Shown: one piece after another, positions 17,183 through 26,060 of the stretch
Numbering within the stretch: position 1 is the first letter of the stretch
Layout: each line of letters begins with the position of its first letter
NCBI GenBank assembly: GCA_017453605.1
Contig: JAFTEP010000149.1
Location: forward strand, 1-55,615
DNA: 55,615 nucleotides
Reading direction: 5' to 3'
Origin: Clostridia bacterium
Lineage (GTDB): Bacteria; Bacillota; Clostridia; Oscillospirales; SIG627
Notes under the pieces: model-generated
Databases searched by the model: none
Told to the model about the DNA's origin: nothing
Seen by the model: the letters and a program-made list of their open reading frames with translations, nothing else
Translations under genes and position numbers: made by a program

Positions 17183-17443
17183 TCAGTTCGCTTTCTGCTC
17201 GTCGTACGCCCTGCGGACCGCTCTGGCGAGCTGATCGGCGCAGGAGGTGGGCTTCATACCGCAGCGGTTGCCGAGAAGGTACTGCTCGATCTTTTCCACG
17301 GTCCAGCCGTCGACGAGCTTCGAGCTCGCCTTGAGGTTGCCGTTGCAGCCGCCGAAGAACTCGATGTTGGTGATGACATCTCCGTCTATGTCGAAGCTGA
17401 TGACCTGAGAGCAGGTGCCCTGCGTTTTGTAGTTGAAGCGCAT
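17183..17443 (-). CDS. TSCPD domain protein (TIGR03905 family)
   Basis: An 86-residue protein with the TSCPD motif late in the chain (MKPTSCADQLARA), a small family also seen as a domain of ribonucleotide reductases and possibly metal- or nucleic-acid-related. Cysteines occur as GTCS, GGCNGN, NRCGM and TSCAD. It is a common stand-alone gene in Clostridia with no settled function. It follows a strong promoter at 17521-17548 and leads the unit with the CDF transporter and ohrR. Its ribosome-binding site is GGAGG. Confidence 0.88.
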   Translation of the reverse strand: MRFNYKTQGTCSQVISFDIDGDVITNIEFFGGCNGNLKASSKLVDGWTVEKIEQYLLGNRCGMKPTSCADQLARAVRRAYDEQKAN

Positions 17444-17520
17444 TTTTTGTTCCTCCGTTATTAAATAAGTATATGCGCGAAACGCGCGCTGAATGATTGC
17501 GTTAAATCAAATTATATACA

Positions 17521-17548
17521 ATTATATACAAAAACTAAAATTTGTCAA
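17521..17548 (-). promoter_or_regulatory. Strong promoter for the TSCPD-CDF-ohrR unit
   Basis: On the minus strand TTGACA is followed by 16 bp and TATAAT. A second TATAAT-like stretch lies slightly downstream, and a short GCGCG/CGCGC palindrome falls in the leader; either could be a regulatory site. Confidence 0.75.
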
Positions 17549-17563
17549 GCGCTGCGGGAAAAT

Positions 17564-20500
17564 TCATCCCTCCTGCTCGAGATAGCACCTGACGTAATGC
17601 CCGACGTTCACGATCCCGTCCTCCGGCTCCGGCTCGGAGTCGGCCGTAACGTGCTCGGTCACCTCGTATTCGTAGCAGTGGGTGAATTCGCTGACCCTGA
17701 ACGCCGTCTCGTAGACCGGGAGATCCTCGCCGCCGAACCACCAGCGGCTCACGTCGGGACCGTAGGAGCGGTCGGCGTAGTAGAGCTCGGTCCCATCCTC
17801 CGGCGTGCCCTTCTGATATATCTCCGGAGAAAAGAACGCCGAGAAGTCCGTGTATTCGTCGGTGCGGAAGTCGCTGACGGAAGACGAGCCGAGCGCTCCG
17901 CCGGTATATCTCTCAGACCAGTGCCAGTAGATGTATCCGGCAAGCTCGGTGTATATATATTCGACCTTTCTGTTCTCCCCGGAATACTCCTCGGGCGGGA
18001 AGTCCGAATAGCGCTTTGCGATGCTCGCGGACAGATCGAAGCCCTCGGGCAGCTCGGCGTACTGAGTCTCGCCCTCCTCGGTGACGATCCACATATCGCT
18101 CTCGCCGATCAGTCTCCAGCCCTCTTCGTTGACCTTCTGTGTGACGGTCTTCGAACTGACCCTGTCGTAGATCCACTGATCGCTGCCCTCGACGATCTCT
18201 GCTCCCTCCGGGACTTGCGTTATCAGGATCGGCTCCGAGACCTTCGCCCAGTGTGCGTAGAGGACTGTCGGCGTGTCGTAGGAAACGACGGTGTCCTTCT
18301 CGACCTTGACCCCGACTGTCGGATTCGAGAACCAGCCCTCGAACATATAGCCGTTCTTGACAGGCGTTTCGAGGAAGCCGAACCTCTTGCCGTAGGTGAC
18401 GGTCATCGTGGTGCGGCTCAGAGTGCCGCCCTGAGCGTTGAAGTAGATCTCGTAGGTGAGCGGAGTCCAGATCGCGTAGAGAGTGACCGTGCCGCCGTCG
18501 TCACTGAGGTCCCCGAGATCGTTGACCTCCTCGCAGTCGGCAAACTGCGCGGTGAGCGAGTCCGGTGTCAGGGACCAGCCGAGGAATTCATAGCCCTTTC
18601 TCGTGAAGCCGCATTCGTTGAGCGCCTTCGGGACCGAATAGACGTGATACGAGCTCTCCGTCGTTCCCGTTCCTCCGTTCGCGCTGTAATATATGGCGTA
18701 GGTGAGGGTCTGGACGGTCACTTTGCACGTCGCGGTCTTGCTTCCGTCCGCGGTGACTGCCTTTATCACGGCCTCGCCGTTCGCGACCGCGGTGACGATC
18801 CCGGTCGGAGTCACGGTCGCGACGTTCTTGTTGGTGGAGAGCCACGAGACCGCCGTGTTCGAAGCGTTTCTCGGCTCGATTATCGCTTCGAGGAGGAAGG
18901 AACCTCCGGCGTTGAGGGTTATCTCCTCCTCGGAGAGAGATACTCCGGTAACGGGGATCCTGTCGGGAGTGAGCTCTCCCAGCGAGACCGTCATCCCGAC
19001 CACGCTGCCGTACGGCAGGACGGTCCCGGGAGCCGGATCCTGAGACACGACCCGGTACATATCGTCGTCGGTGGTGTAGACGTATTCGCTCTCGGCGGCA
19101 AAACCGAGCTCTCCGAGCGTCGAAAGCGCCTGCTCTTCAGATACGCCCGCCAGATCGGGGACGGCGATCGCGTTGTCGAGGACGTGCACGGTGACGACCG
19201 TGCGGACGAGCCCGGTGTTGTCCTTGAGAGTCACCTTCGCGTCGCCGATCGAGACGCCCGTGAGAGTGCCGGAAACGACCGAGACCACCGATTCGTCGGA
19301 GCTGAGCCAGATGAGCTGCGACTTTTCGAGCTCCTTCGGAAGCACAGTCACGGCGGGAGTCACGCTCTCGTCCTTCAGGATGCTGATCTCGGTGCGGTCT
19401 ACTATGATGGATTCGATGCGGCGGGTCGAATCGCGCTGATCCGCGCTCCCGACGAGGAGCCAGACCTGCTCTCCGGGAGCGGCGGTCTCCCCGGCGCGCA
19501 CGCTCTGGGAAATGACCTTGCCGACCTTTCCCGAATCGAAAGCGACGGCCTTCTGAACGCTCAGACCGTGATTTTCGAGGAGCTTTTTCGCCTGCTCGAA
19601 GTTTTTGCCGACAAGATCGATGAGCGTCACGTTCCCGTCGGCGTCGGTATTGAGTTTGCGGTTTTCAAGAAGTATCTGGGCGACCGTCGCCGGGTCTGTC
19701 TTCGTGGCGAAAAGGATCGTCAGGCGCGTGTAGAGCACCGCGCTGAGCGCGATCATCGCGATGACGGCGAAAAGCCCGATGAGCGCCGCGCTGCTGCGCT
19801 TCTTGTTGAGCTTTTCGACGGCTTTGACGTTCTCGCCGTCGTATCCGACCAGCGCCGTGTCCTCGTCCGCTTTAAGAAGAGCTTTCTGGAACTGATCGAG
19901 GGTCCTGAAGCGGCGGGACGGATCCTCGCTGCATCCGCGGGCGCAGATCGCCTCCATCCGCCCCGAGAGGCTGAACAGCTTGCGGGCGACGGCGCAGACG
20001 GAATAGATCTCGTCGGACATCTTTCCGACGGGGTCCTTTTCGCTCCCCGGCGCGGCGAACTCGCCGTCCGGCAGACCGAGCTGCGGGATTCCCGTGTCAC
20101 CGAGCCTGAACTCCCCCGCGGAATCGACGAAGACGTTCGAAGGCTTTATATCACGGTGCAGGATCCCCGCCCTCTCGAAGCAGGCGAGGGCTCTGGACAT
20201 CGCGACGCAGAACCTGACCGCGGCGTTCTTGTCGGGCGGATTGTTTTTGAGGTGTTCCTCGAAGGGCGTCAGAAGCTCGCTTCTGATATAGAACGTGTAT
20301 CCGCCCTTGCGGCGGATCGTTTTGAAATCCTCCAAAAAAACGACGTTGTCCCTGCCGCGCATCTCCCTGATGAGAGAAAGCCGTCTGTTGAGCCCGGAGG
20401 CGATCCTGTGGAGCCATCTGTCGGCGGGAACGTCGTCGGGGCGCGACTTCTCAAGCTCGGCGAGGGGATGCTTTTCCTCGTCGGGTATGCGGATTATCTT

Positions 20501-20641
20501 TGAGGCGCTCAGAAATTTTTCGTCCATCTCGACGCGGCTCTCGAGGTATACCTCGCCGTACAGACCGTGTCCGAGTTCTCTCTCGAATTCGCGCTCCGCC
20601 CAGAAATCTATGAGCTGATTGTTTTGCTTCTTTTCTTCCAT
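17564..20641 (-). CDS. Membrane Ser/Thr protein kinase with PASTA, Ig-like and InlB-type repeats
   Basis: A 1025-residue kinase of the PknB/Stk group with an unusual external half. The cytoplasmic kinase (residues ~15-265) has the Gly loop GHGLYGEV, the catalytic HRDIKPSNV (~162) and the metal-binding Asp in a changed GDTG (DTG for DFG). A membrane helix (~281-303) leads to PASTA 1 (~335-398), a BIG2-like Ig domain (~405-485), PASTA 2 (~492-557), a second BIG2 domain (~565-645), two InlB-type repeats (~648-795: GYEFLGWSLTP and GYMFEGWFSN) and a ~230-residue aromatic-rich tail. PASTA kinases sense peptidoglycan fragments; the added repeats suggest extra wall or glycan contacts. No PP2C phosphatase is nearby. 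The start is supported by a weak GGAT site. Confidence 0.88.
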   Translation of the reverse strand: MEEKKQNNQLIDFWAEREFERELGHGLYGEVYLESRVEMDEKFLSASKIIRIPDEEKHPLAELEKSRPDDVPADRWLHRIASGLNRRLSLIREMRGRDNVVFLEDFKTIRRKGGYTFYIRSELLTPFEEHLKNNPPDKNAAVRFCVAMSRALACFERAGILHRDIKPSNVFVDSAGEFRLGDTGIPQLGLPDGEFAAPGSEKDPVGKMSDEIYSVCAVARKLFSLSGRMEAICARGCSEDPSRRFRTLDQFQKALLKADEDTALVGYDGENVKAVEKLNKKRSSAALIGLFAVIAMIALSAVLYTRLTILFATKTDPATVAQILLENRKLNTDADGNVTLIDLVGKNFEQAKKLLENHGLSVQKAVAFDSGKVGKVISQSVRAGETAAPGEQVWLLVGSADQRDSTRRIESIIVDRTEISILKDESVTPAVTVLPKELEKSQLIWLSSDESVVSVVSGTLTGVSIGDAKVTLKDNTGLVRTVVTVHVLDNAIAVPDLAGVSEEQALSTLGELGFAAESEYVYTTDDDMYRVVSQDPAPGTVLPYGSVVGMTVSLGELTPDRIPVTGVSLSEEEITLNAGGSFLLEAIIEPRNASNTAVSWLSTNKNVATVTPTGIVTAVANGEAVIKAVTADGSKTATCKVTVQTLTYAIYYSANGGTGTTESSYHVYSVPKALNECGFTRKGYEFLGWSLTPDSLTAQFADCEEVNDLGDLSDDGGTVTLYAIWTPLTYEIYFNAQGGTLSRTTMTVTYGKRFGFLETPVKNGYMFEGWFSNPTVGVKVEKDTVVSYDTPTVLYAHWAKVSEPILITQVPEGAEIVEGSDQWIYDRVSSKTVTQKVNEEGWRLIGESDMWIVTEEGETQYAELPEGFDLSASIAKRYSDFPPEEYSGENRKVEYIYTELAGYIYWHWSERYTGGALGSSSVSDFRTDEYTDFSAFFSPEIYQKGTPEDGTELYYADRSYGPDVSRWWFGGEDLPVYETAFRVSEFTHCYEYEVTEHVTADSEPEPEDGIVNVGHYVRCYLEQEG

Positions 20642-20666
20642 TTGATCCAGCCGGTTTATATGAGAT

Positions 20667-23006
20667 TCAGTTATTTTCGATTTTATTGGCGTCAGAAGCC
20701 TTCTTGAAGAAGGTCGTCTTTTTTATCGCCCCGTCGAACAGCATCGCAAGCTGAGGCAGGACGGTGAGAACGAGGATCACCGAGATCAGCGCGCCTCTTC
20801 CGACCGCGATACCGATGTGGCCGACGTAGACGTCGCTGACTCTCAGCGAGATGATGAAACCCGCGGCGGTCAGGATCGCGCCGGAGGTGATGACGGCGGC
20901 GAAGCTCTCGCGGACCGCGCCTACGGCGGCTTCGCGCTTATCGGACTCTTTGCGGTGCGCAAGATAGCGCGTCATGAACACGATGGCGTAGTCTATCGTG
21001 GCGCCCATCTGGATGGCGCTCACTATCATATACGTGACAAAGCACGGGTGGTTCGAGAAAAGATAGGTGAAGGCGAAGTTGATCCAGATGCTCCCCTGGA
21101 TGACGAAGACCATGACCGCCGCCGCGACGGGACTGCCGAAGGTGAACAGGAGGATCAGAAACACGAACAGCGCCGAAAGGACCGAGATGAGCTTAGAATC
21201 GAAGTTGTAGGAGGTCTTCAGGTCCCTCGCGCTCGTGACTTCTCCCGCGACGAGAGCCTCGCCGGGATATTTTTCTTCGGCGAGCTTCAGGATCCCGTCC
21301 GCGAGCGCCTCGCTTTTTTCGCCCTGAACGGGAAGAGACGAGGTAATGACTATCCTCGAGAGATTTTCGCTCTGCAGCTGAGACGCGAGCCTGAGCTGAG
21401 CGGAGTATCTGTTGAGATACCCTGACAGCAGACCGTAGGCCGCGCCGAGTGAGTTCTGCGCTTCGGGATCGTCCGTCAAGAAGCGCAGGACGTTATAGAT
21501 CGGCACGCTGAAATGCGCCGGGTCTTCCATCCCCTCTTTATCGCCCGTCTTTTCGGCGTAGCTTCTGAAAAGGGAGTTGATCTGCCCCTCGAACTGCGAA
21601 AGAAGAGCCGTGATCTGAGCGCCCGTGATCGGAAGACCGCCCGCCGCGCCCGAAGACAGAAGCGACGAGACCAGCGAGGGGAGCTGTCCGGGAGAGACAG
21701 AGTCGGTCAGCCTCACTCCCGCAGCGAGTTCGACGTCAGCCAGACCCGTGACGGTCTTCACTCCGTCGAGCTTTTTCACTTCTGTTATCACCTCACGCTC
21801 GGCGTCGGGATCTCCGGCGGGAACGATGAGCGCGAGCACGGTGTCGGGGCTGAAAACGGAGTTTATTTTTTCAGAAGCCTTCCTCTCGTCTGTCGCGACG
21901 AGTTCGTCGATCGCGCTCTCCGTGAATCCGTATTCCACCCTGCCGGAAAAGACGACGGCGAAGGGAAGGATGAGAGCGAAGACGACGACGAAAACAAACT
22001 TGTTTTTTGTCAGAAATCTTCCCCAGGGCGAAACGTCGGGCACGAGAGACCTGTGCTCGGCTTTTTTCAGAAGTCCCGGGAAGAGCGACAAAAGCGCGGG
22101 CATCAGAAGAAAGACGGTGAGCATACTGCACACGATGCCCTTGGCGAGGACGAGCCCGAGATCCCTTCCGAGCCCGAACTGCATCAGAGTGAGCGCCGCC
22201 AGCCCGGAGACCGTGGTCAGCGCCGAGGAGAAGATCTCCTTTATCGAAGCGGCAAGAGAGTTCGTGAGAGCTTCGCGGCGGTCGGGGTTCTTCTGAGCCT
22301 CGTCCTGGAAGCGGTGGGCGAAGATGATCGCGTAATCTATCGCCAGCGCGAGCTGGAGGATGACGGCGACGGCGTTTGTGATCGTCGATATCTCGCCGAA
22401 CCAGAAGTTTGTCCCCATGTTCAAAAGCGCCGCCTCGGCGAAAACGACGATGAAGACCGGCACTTCAAGAAAGCTGCGGGACGTGAAAAGCAAAACTATG
22501 ATTATGACCGCGGCGCTTATGGCGATGACTCCCGCCATCTCCCCTATCAGCTTCCCGACGACGTCCGTGCCGACTTTGGTGCTGATATAGTTTTCCCTGT
22601 CGGCGACGAGATCTCTGATCTTTTCCATCGCCTTGACGGCGCGTTCGCCGTTTCCGGGACCGTCGAAGGTCACCGAATAGAGCGCCTTGCCGTCGGCAAA
22701 GTGATCCGCGCCGCCGTCGAATCCGACCGACGCGACGCCGTCTACCGCGGAGATCCTGCCGCCGAGCTCCGACGCTTCGCCGAATTCCACGCCGCAGACC
22801 ATGATCTGAGCCGAAGCCAGAGAATCGAACTCGTCCTTCATCGCGGCGATCGCGCGGCGGGTCATCGTGTCCTCAGGCAGAAACGCGGTCAGATCGCTGT
22901 TGACCCTGACCCTGCCGAGAGAAAGCGCGCAATAGACCGAGGCGGCGGCGAACAGTATGAAAATTGCGATCCTTGATCTTACGATCAGCCCGGCGAGACG
23001 CTTCAT
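20667..23006 (-). CDS. MMPL/RND family exporter
   Basis: A 779-residue, about 12-TM protein of the MMPL branch of the RND superfamily. The first helix (IAIFILFAAASVYCALSLG) is followed by an external domain beginning RVRVNSDLTAFLPED, and each half contains the intramembrane pattern of the family (LALAIDYAIIFAHRF in the first, MGATIDYAIVFMTRY in the second), whose Asp and Tyr pairs carry the proton relay. MMPL proteins export lipids or hydrophobic compounds. It lies 25 bp before the kinase and 51 bp after queT, so co-transcription is possible. The ribosome-binding site AAGGAG is well placed. Confidence 0.9.
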   Translation of the reverse strand: MKRLAGLIVRSRIAIFILFAAASVYCALSLGRVRVNSDLTAFLPEDTMTRRAIAAMKDEFDSLASAQIMVCGVEFGEASELGGRISAVDGVASVGFDGGADHFADGKALYSVTFDGPGNGERAVKAMEKIRDLVADRENYISTKVGTDVVGKLIGEMAGVIAISAAVIIIVLLFTSRSFLEVPVFIVVFAEAALLNMGTNFWFGEISTITNAVAVILQLALAIDYAIIFAHRFQDEAQKNPDRREALTNSLAASIKEIFSSALTTVSGLAALTLMQFGLGRDLGLVLAKGIVCSMLTVFLLMPALLSLFPGLLKKAEHRSLVPDVSPWGRFLTKNKFVFVVVFALILPFAVVFSGRVEYGFTESAIDELVATDERKASEKINSVFSPDTVLALIVPAGDPDAEREVITEVKKLDGVKTVTGLADVELAAGVRLTDSVSPGQLPSLVSSLLSSGAAGGLPITGAQITALLSQFEGQINSLFRSYAEKTGDKEGMEDPAHFSVPIYNVLRFLTDDPEAQNSLGAAYGLLSGYLNRYSAQLRLASQLQSENLSRIVITSSLPVQGEKSEALADGILKLAEEKYPGEALVAGEVTSARDLKTSYNFDSKLISVLSALFVFLILLFTFGSPVAAAVMVFVIQGSIWINFAFTYLFSNHPCFVTYMIVSAIQMGATIDYAIVFMTRYLAHRKESDKREAAVGAVRESFAAVITSGAILTAAGFIISLRVSDVYVGHIGIAVGRGALISVILVLTVLPQLAMLFDGAIKKTTFFKKASDANKIENN

Positions 23007-23057
23007 GCAAAGCTCCTTGATTTGAAATAAATAATACTCCTAATACTCCCGGAGTTT

Positions 23058-23576
23058 TCAGTCCTGTCTTCTCCCGAAGATCCTCTTGACTCCCGACCTG
23101 TCGAGCGCGCTGTAGAGAGCGTAGCCGATAAAGACGCAGCTTATCAGCTCTCCGGCGAACACGGTCGAAATAAAATAGCCGAGACTGCCCTCGAAGCCGT
23201 AGCACCATTTCAGAACGGGCGGGATGACGAGAGTGTTGGAGATCACCGGCATAAAAAGAGCAAGAGGCGGCTTTTTTCTCAGAAGATACGCGCCGAGGGA
23301 TCCCAGAAGCGTGGCGAGGCTCCCGAGAGCGATGTCCCAGGGAATGCAGCCGGTGAGAAAATTCGCCAGAAGGCAGCCGACGAAAAGACCGGGGACGGCT
23401 GCGGGAGTGAAGAGGCAGAGCGCGGCGAGAGCTTCTGAAAATCTGAGCTGGATCGCGCCGCTCGCGAGCCCCATAAGATTGCAAAGATAGGTCAGCGCCA
23501 CGTAGAGCGCGGCGATGACTGCGGCGAGAGTGACGGAAAATATCCGTTTTTTTGCAGCCGTGGGTTTTGTTTTCAT
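23058..23576 (-). CDS. queT: Queuosine precursor ECF transporter substrate-binding subunit QueT
   Basis: A 172-residue, five- to six-helix S component of the energy-coupling factor family for preQ1/preQ0-type precursors. IQLRFSEALAALCLF and VPGLFVGCLLANFLTGC with IALGSLATLLGS are the QueT signature. No queuosine synthesis gene is in the window, and the ATP-binding A and T subunits must be elsewhere. It is preceded by a preQ1-I riboswitch that overlaps the ribosome-binding site, as in other Firmicutes. Confidence 0.9.
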   Translation of the reverse strand: MKTKPTAAKKRIFSVTLAAVIAALYVALTYLCNLMGLASGAIQLRFSEALAALCLFTPAAVPGLFVGCLLANFLTGCIPWDIALGSLATLLGSLGAYLLRKKPPLALFMPVISNTLVIPPVLKWCYGFEGSLGYFISTVFAGELISCVFIGYALYSALDRSGVKRIFGRRQD

Positions 23577-23586
23577 TATTCAGTTG

Positions 23587-23631
23587 TCTCCTTTAGTTTT
23601 GTTTTAAGTGAGGAAGGTCTCGAACTCACTG
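23587..23631 (-). ncRNA. preQ1 type I riboswitch
   Basis: The minus-strand leader has a 6 bp P1 stem (AGTGAG pairing with CTCACT) closing the loop TTCGAGACCTTC, followed by the A-rich tail TAAAACAAAACTAAAGGAG. The order P1, UUC-containing loop, then A-tract and ACTAA joined to the Shine-Dalgarno is the preQ1-I class architecture. Ligand binding would fold the tail against P1 and hide GGAG, shutting off queT translation. Its location directly in front of queT supports the call. Confidence 0.85.
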
Positions 23632-23650
23632 TATATATCCGTCTCCGGAA

Positions 23651-24631
23651 TCAGAGACCGAATACCTTTTTGAAGACCGGGCAGAGATTCGACGCGAAGT
23701 TCTCGAAGCCCTTGTCGTTGGGGTGGAGCACGTCCGGGCTGAAGAGACCGTCGTCGTGGTCGATCAATTTCATCCCGTCGACGACGCTCACGCCGGGATA
23801 GCTTTTCGCCTCGCGGGTGATGACGTCCGCCGCGTCGGAAAATCTGCCGACGCTCGTCAGCCTCTTGCAGTCGCCCCTCCAGAGCGGAGTGATGACGAGT
23901 TTCGGGACGCCGGGATAGTATTTGTCGAGCAGGGCATAGTAGTTTTCGACGGATTCCGTAAAGCGGTCTCTCTTCCTGCCGGCCCAGTCGTTGGTGCCCA
24001 GAAGCACCGTGATGAAATCGGGAAGAAAACCGAGCCCTTCGCCGATGTTGCCCTCGTGGTAGACGTCTCCGCCGATGCCCTGATTGATGACGTTGATCCC
24101 GAGAGTGCGCGCGAGGATCGCGGGATAGGCGTTCGAGGAGAGGTGCGCGTCGTATCCGTGAGTTATGGAATCGCCGATCGCGAGGAGCGTTTTATCGAAG
24201 ACCGCGGGCTTCACGAAACTGCCGTCGGCGCACACGTTCTTCACGAACGCGGCGTACATGCAGGGGAACCAGACCGTGACGCGCTTTTCTCCTTCGGGAA
24301 GCTTCACGCAGAAGCGGGATTGCGCCGAGGAAGGCGACTCCTCGCCGAACTGAGTCAGATACCTGCCGTCGACGAAGACGTCGAAGTAGTAGAATCGGCG
24401 GGAGCTGGCGCTGTGGAGCTCGAAATCGAACGAAAACTCCGTCGAATCCGTGTAAAAATCGAATCTCACTCCCGCGGTGGCGTAGCACTTGCGGAAGAAG
24501 TCCCAGTTGGAGAACTCGTAAAATCTTTCCTGCGCCTCCGCGTAGCGGTGGAAGCAGTAATAGCCGTGTTCCACGGTGACGCGGGTTATGCCGAACACCG
24601 TTTCGCGGATCAGTTTCTCGTCAAAGTTCAT
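23651..24631 (-). CDS. SGNH/GDSL hydrolase with N-terminal beta-domain
   Basis: A 326-residue esterase-type enzyme. After a ~145-residue beta-rich domain, LLAIGDSITHG (Ser near residue 153) is block I, VINQGIGGD is block II, LGTNDW is block III, and LFSPDVLHPNDKG provides the Asp-His of block V. This layout is seen in intracellular carbohydrate esterases that remove acetyl groups from sugars. No signal peptide is present. A ribosome-binding site AAAGG precedes the ATG. Confidence 0.85.
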   Translation of the reverse strand: MNFDEKLIRETVFGITRVTVEHGYYCFHRYAEAQERFYEFSNWDFFRKCYATAGVRFDFYTDSTEFSFDFELHSASSRRFYYFDVFVDGRYLTQFGEESPSSAQSRFCVKLPEGEKRVTVWFPCMYAAFVKNVCADGSFVKPAVFDKTLLAIGDSITHGYDAHLSSNAYPAILARTLGINVINQGIGGDVYHEGNIGEGLGFLPDFITVLLGTNDWAGRKRDRFTESVENYYALLDKYYPGVPKLVITPLWRGDCKRLTSVGRFSDAADVITREAKSYPGVSVVDGMKLIDHDDGLFSPDVLHPNDKGFENFASNLCPVFKKVFGL

Positions 24632-24666
24632 AACGTGCCTTTCCTAATATTGAAATAGTTTTATTT

Positions 24667-25770
24667 TCAGACGTTGAACCTGAACAGGACGACGTCGCCG
24701 TCCCGCATCACGTAGTCCTTGCCCTCGCTCCTGACAAGCCCCTTCTCCTTCGCGGCGGTGAGCGAACCGCAGGCCATGAGCTCGTCGAAGGAAATGACCT
24801 CAGCCCTTATGAAGCCGCGCTCGAAATCCGAATGGATCTTTCCCGCGGCGGCGGGAGCGGTCGTGCCCTTCTTTATAGTCCACGCCCTGACCTCGGGCTT
24901 TCCGGCGGTCAGAAAGCTCATCAGCCCCAGGAGCGAATAGCTCGCCTCTATCAGTCTGTCGAGACCCGAGTGGCTGAGCCCGTAGTCCTCTAAAAACGCC
25001 TTTCTGTCGGCGGGATCCATCTCGCTGAGCTCCGCTTCGAGTTCGGCGCAGACAGGGATGATCGCGCTGCCCTCGGACCGGGCGATCCCGGCGAGCGTGC
25101 GGTAATAGCCGTTGGGACCATCCGGACTGTCGATCCCGCCGAGATCCTCCTCGCCGATGTTGGCGGCGTAGATCACGGGCTTCATGCTCAGAAGCGGAGA
25201 ATCCGAAAACTTCGCCTTCTCCTCGTCGCTCAGCCCCGCGAGCCTCGCCGGAACGCCGCGCGAAAGGCTGTCGATGAGCCTTTCGGTGAGCTCAGCGTCA
25301 ACGGCGGCGTCCTTGTCCGCCTTGAGGCGCTTTTTGACGCGGTCGAGCCTCTTTTCGAGTAGCTCGAGGTCGCTGAGCATCAGTTCCATATTGATGACCT
25401 CGACGTCACGCGCCGGATCGACGGTCTTTTCGACGTGGACGACGTCTGAGTTCTCAAAACAGCGCACGACGTGGACGATCGCGTCCACCTCGCGGATATG
25501 GCTCAGAAACTTGTTGCCGAGACCCTCGCCGGAGGCGGCTCCCTTGACGAGTCCCGCGATATCGACGAATTCGATCACCGCGGGCGTGGTCTTGACGGCG
25601 TCGTAAAGCTTCGTGAGCGCGTCGAGCCGCGCGTCGGGGACGGCGACGACGCCCACGTTCGGATCTATCGTGCAGAACGGATAGTTCGCCGCCTGCGCTC
25701 CCGCGCCGGTCAGCGCGTTGAAAAGGGTGCTCTTCCCGACGTTGGGAAGTCCCACTATTCCGAGTTTCAT
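24667..25770 (-). CDS. ychF: Redox-regulated ATPase/GTPase YchF
   Basis: A 367-residue Obg-like P-loop protein, complete and normal in length. GLPNVGKSTLFNAL is the G1 loop, the switch and G3 region reads IEFVDIAGLVKGAS, and the C-terminal TGS-type domain (RAWTIKKGTTAPAAAGKIH, then FDELMACGSLTAA) is intact. YchF binds ATP in preference to GTP and associates with the ribosome and oxidative-stress responses. The ATG follows GGAG, downstream of a promoter at 25839-25867. Confidence 0.95.
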   Translation of the reverse strand: MKLGIVGLPNVGKSTLFNALTGAGAQAANYPFCTIDPNVGVVAVPDARLDALTKLYDAVKTTPAVIEFVDIAGLVKGAASGEGLGNKFLSHIREVDAIVHVVRCFENSDVVHVEKTVDPARDVEVINMELMLSDLELLEKRLDRVKKRLKADKDAAVDAELTERLIDSLSRGVPARLAGLSDEEKAKFSDSPLLSMKPVIYAANIGEEDLGGIDSPDGPNGYYRTLAGIARSEGSAIIPVCAELEAELSEMDPADRKAFLEDYGLSHSGLDRLIEASYSLLGLMSFLTAGKPEVRAWTIKKGTTAPAAAGKIHSDFERGFIRAEVISFDELMACGSLTAAKEKGLVRSEGKDYVMRDGDVVLFRFNV

Positions 25771-25838
25771 CTTTTTCTCCTGTTCTCCTGCTGCCAGTTT
25801 ATCGAAAAGAAGACGGAGCCGGCAAAACTCCGCACTTT

Positions 25839-25867
25839 ATTGTATCACATTCCCGGCAGATTTGCAA
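25839..25867 (-). promoter_or_regulatory. Sigma-A promoter for ychF
   Basis: TTGCAA and TACAAT with a 17 bp spacer on the minus strand, placed about 70 bp before the ychF start. Confidence 0.65.
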
Positions 25868-25910
25868 TAAAATTTTTTGCGCCGTGATAAATCCCGTAAA
25901 ACGCCCGAAA

Positions 25911-25974
25911 AAAACCGGAAAAGTCTGAAAAAGTCTGAAAAACTATAGAAAAATCCGCCCGGCTTTGATATAAT
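25911..25974 (+). promoter_or_regulatory. Likely promoter region before thuA-like gene, with short tandem repeats
   Basis: A TATAAT at 25969-25974 lies about 87 bp before the ThuA start, but the region 17 bp upstream (TAGAAA) is a poor -35. Immediately before it, the 10-mer AAAAGTCTGA occurs twice in tandem (near 25919-25941). Such repeats can be operator half-sites, and the weak -35 fits an activated promoter. Confidence 0.4.
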
Positions 25975-26060
25975 ATCTTTCGGAGAACGCACTCAGGACG
26001 CCCCAGAGCGCGTCCGGAAGTCCCAAAATCAAAAAAACCGCAAAAAACGGAGGAGAAAAA

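Noticed and set aside
17597..20503. A 968-codon plus-strand open frame opposite the kinase gene
   Set aside because: It is a shadow in GC-rich coding sequence, rich in Arg/Asp/Val without any domain, while the opposite strand has a full kinase with intact motifs.
21513..22976. A 487-codon plus-strand frame opposite the MMPL exporter
   Set aside because: Low-complexity Arg/Glu-rich translation with no family features; the minus strand has clear TM helices and RND motifs.
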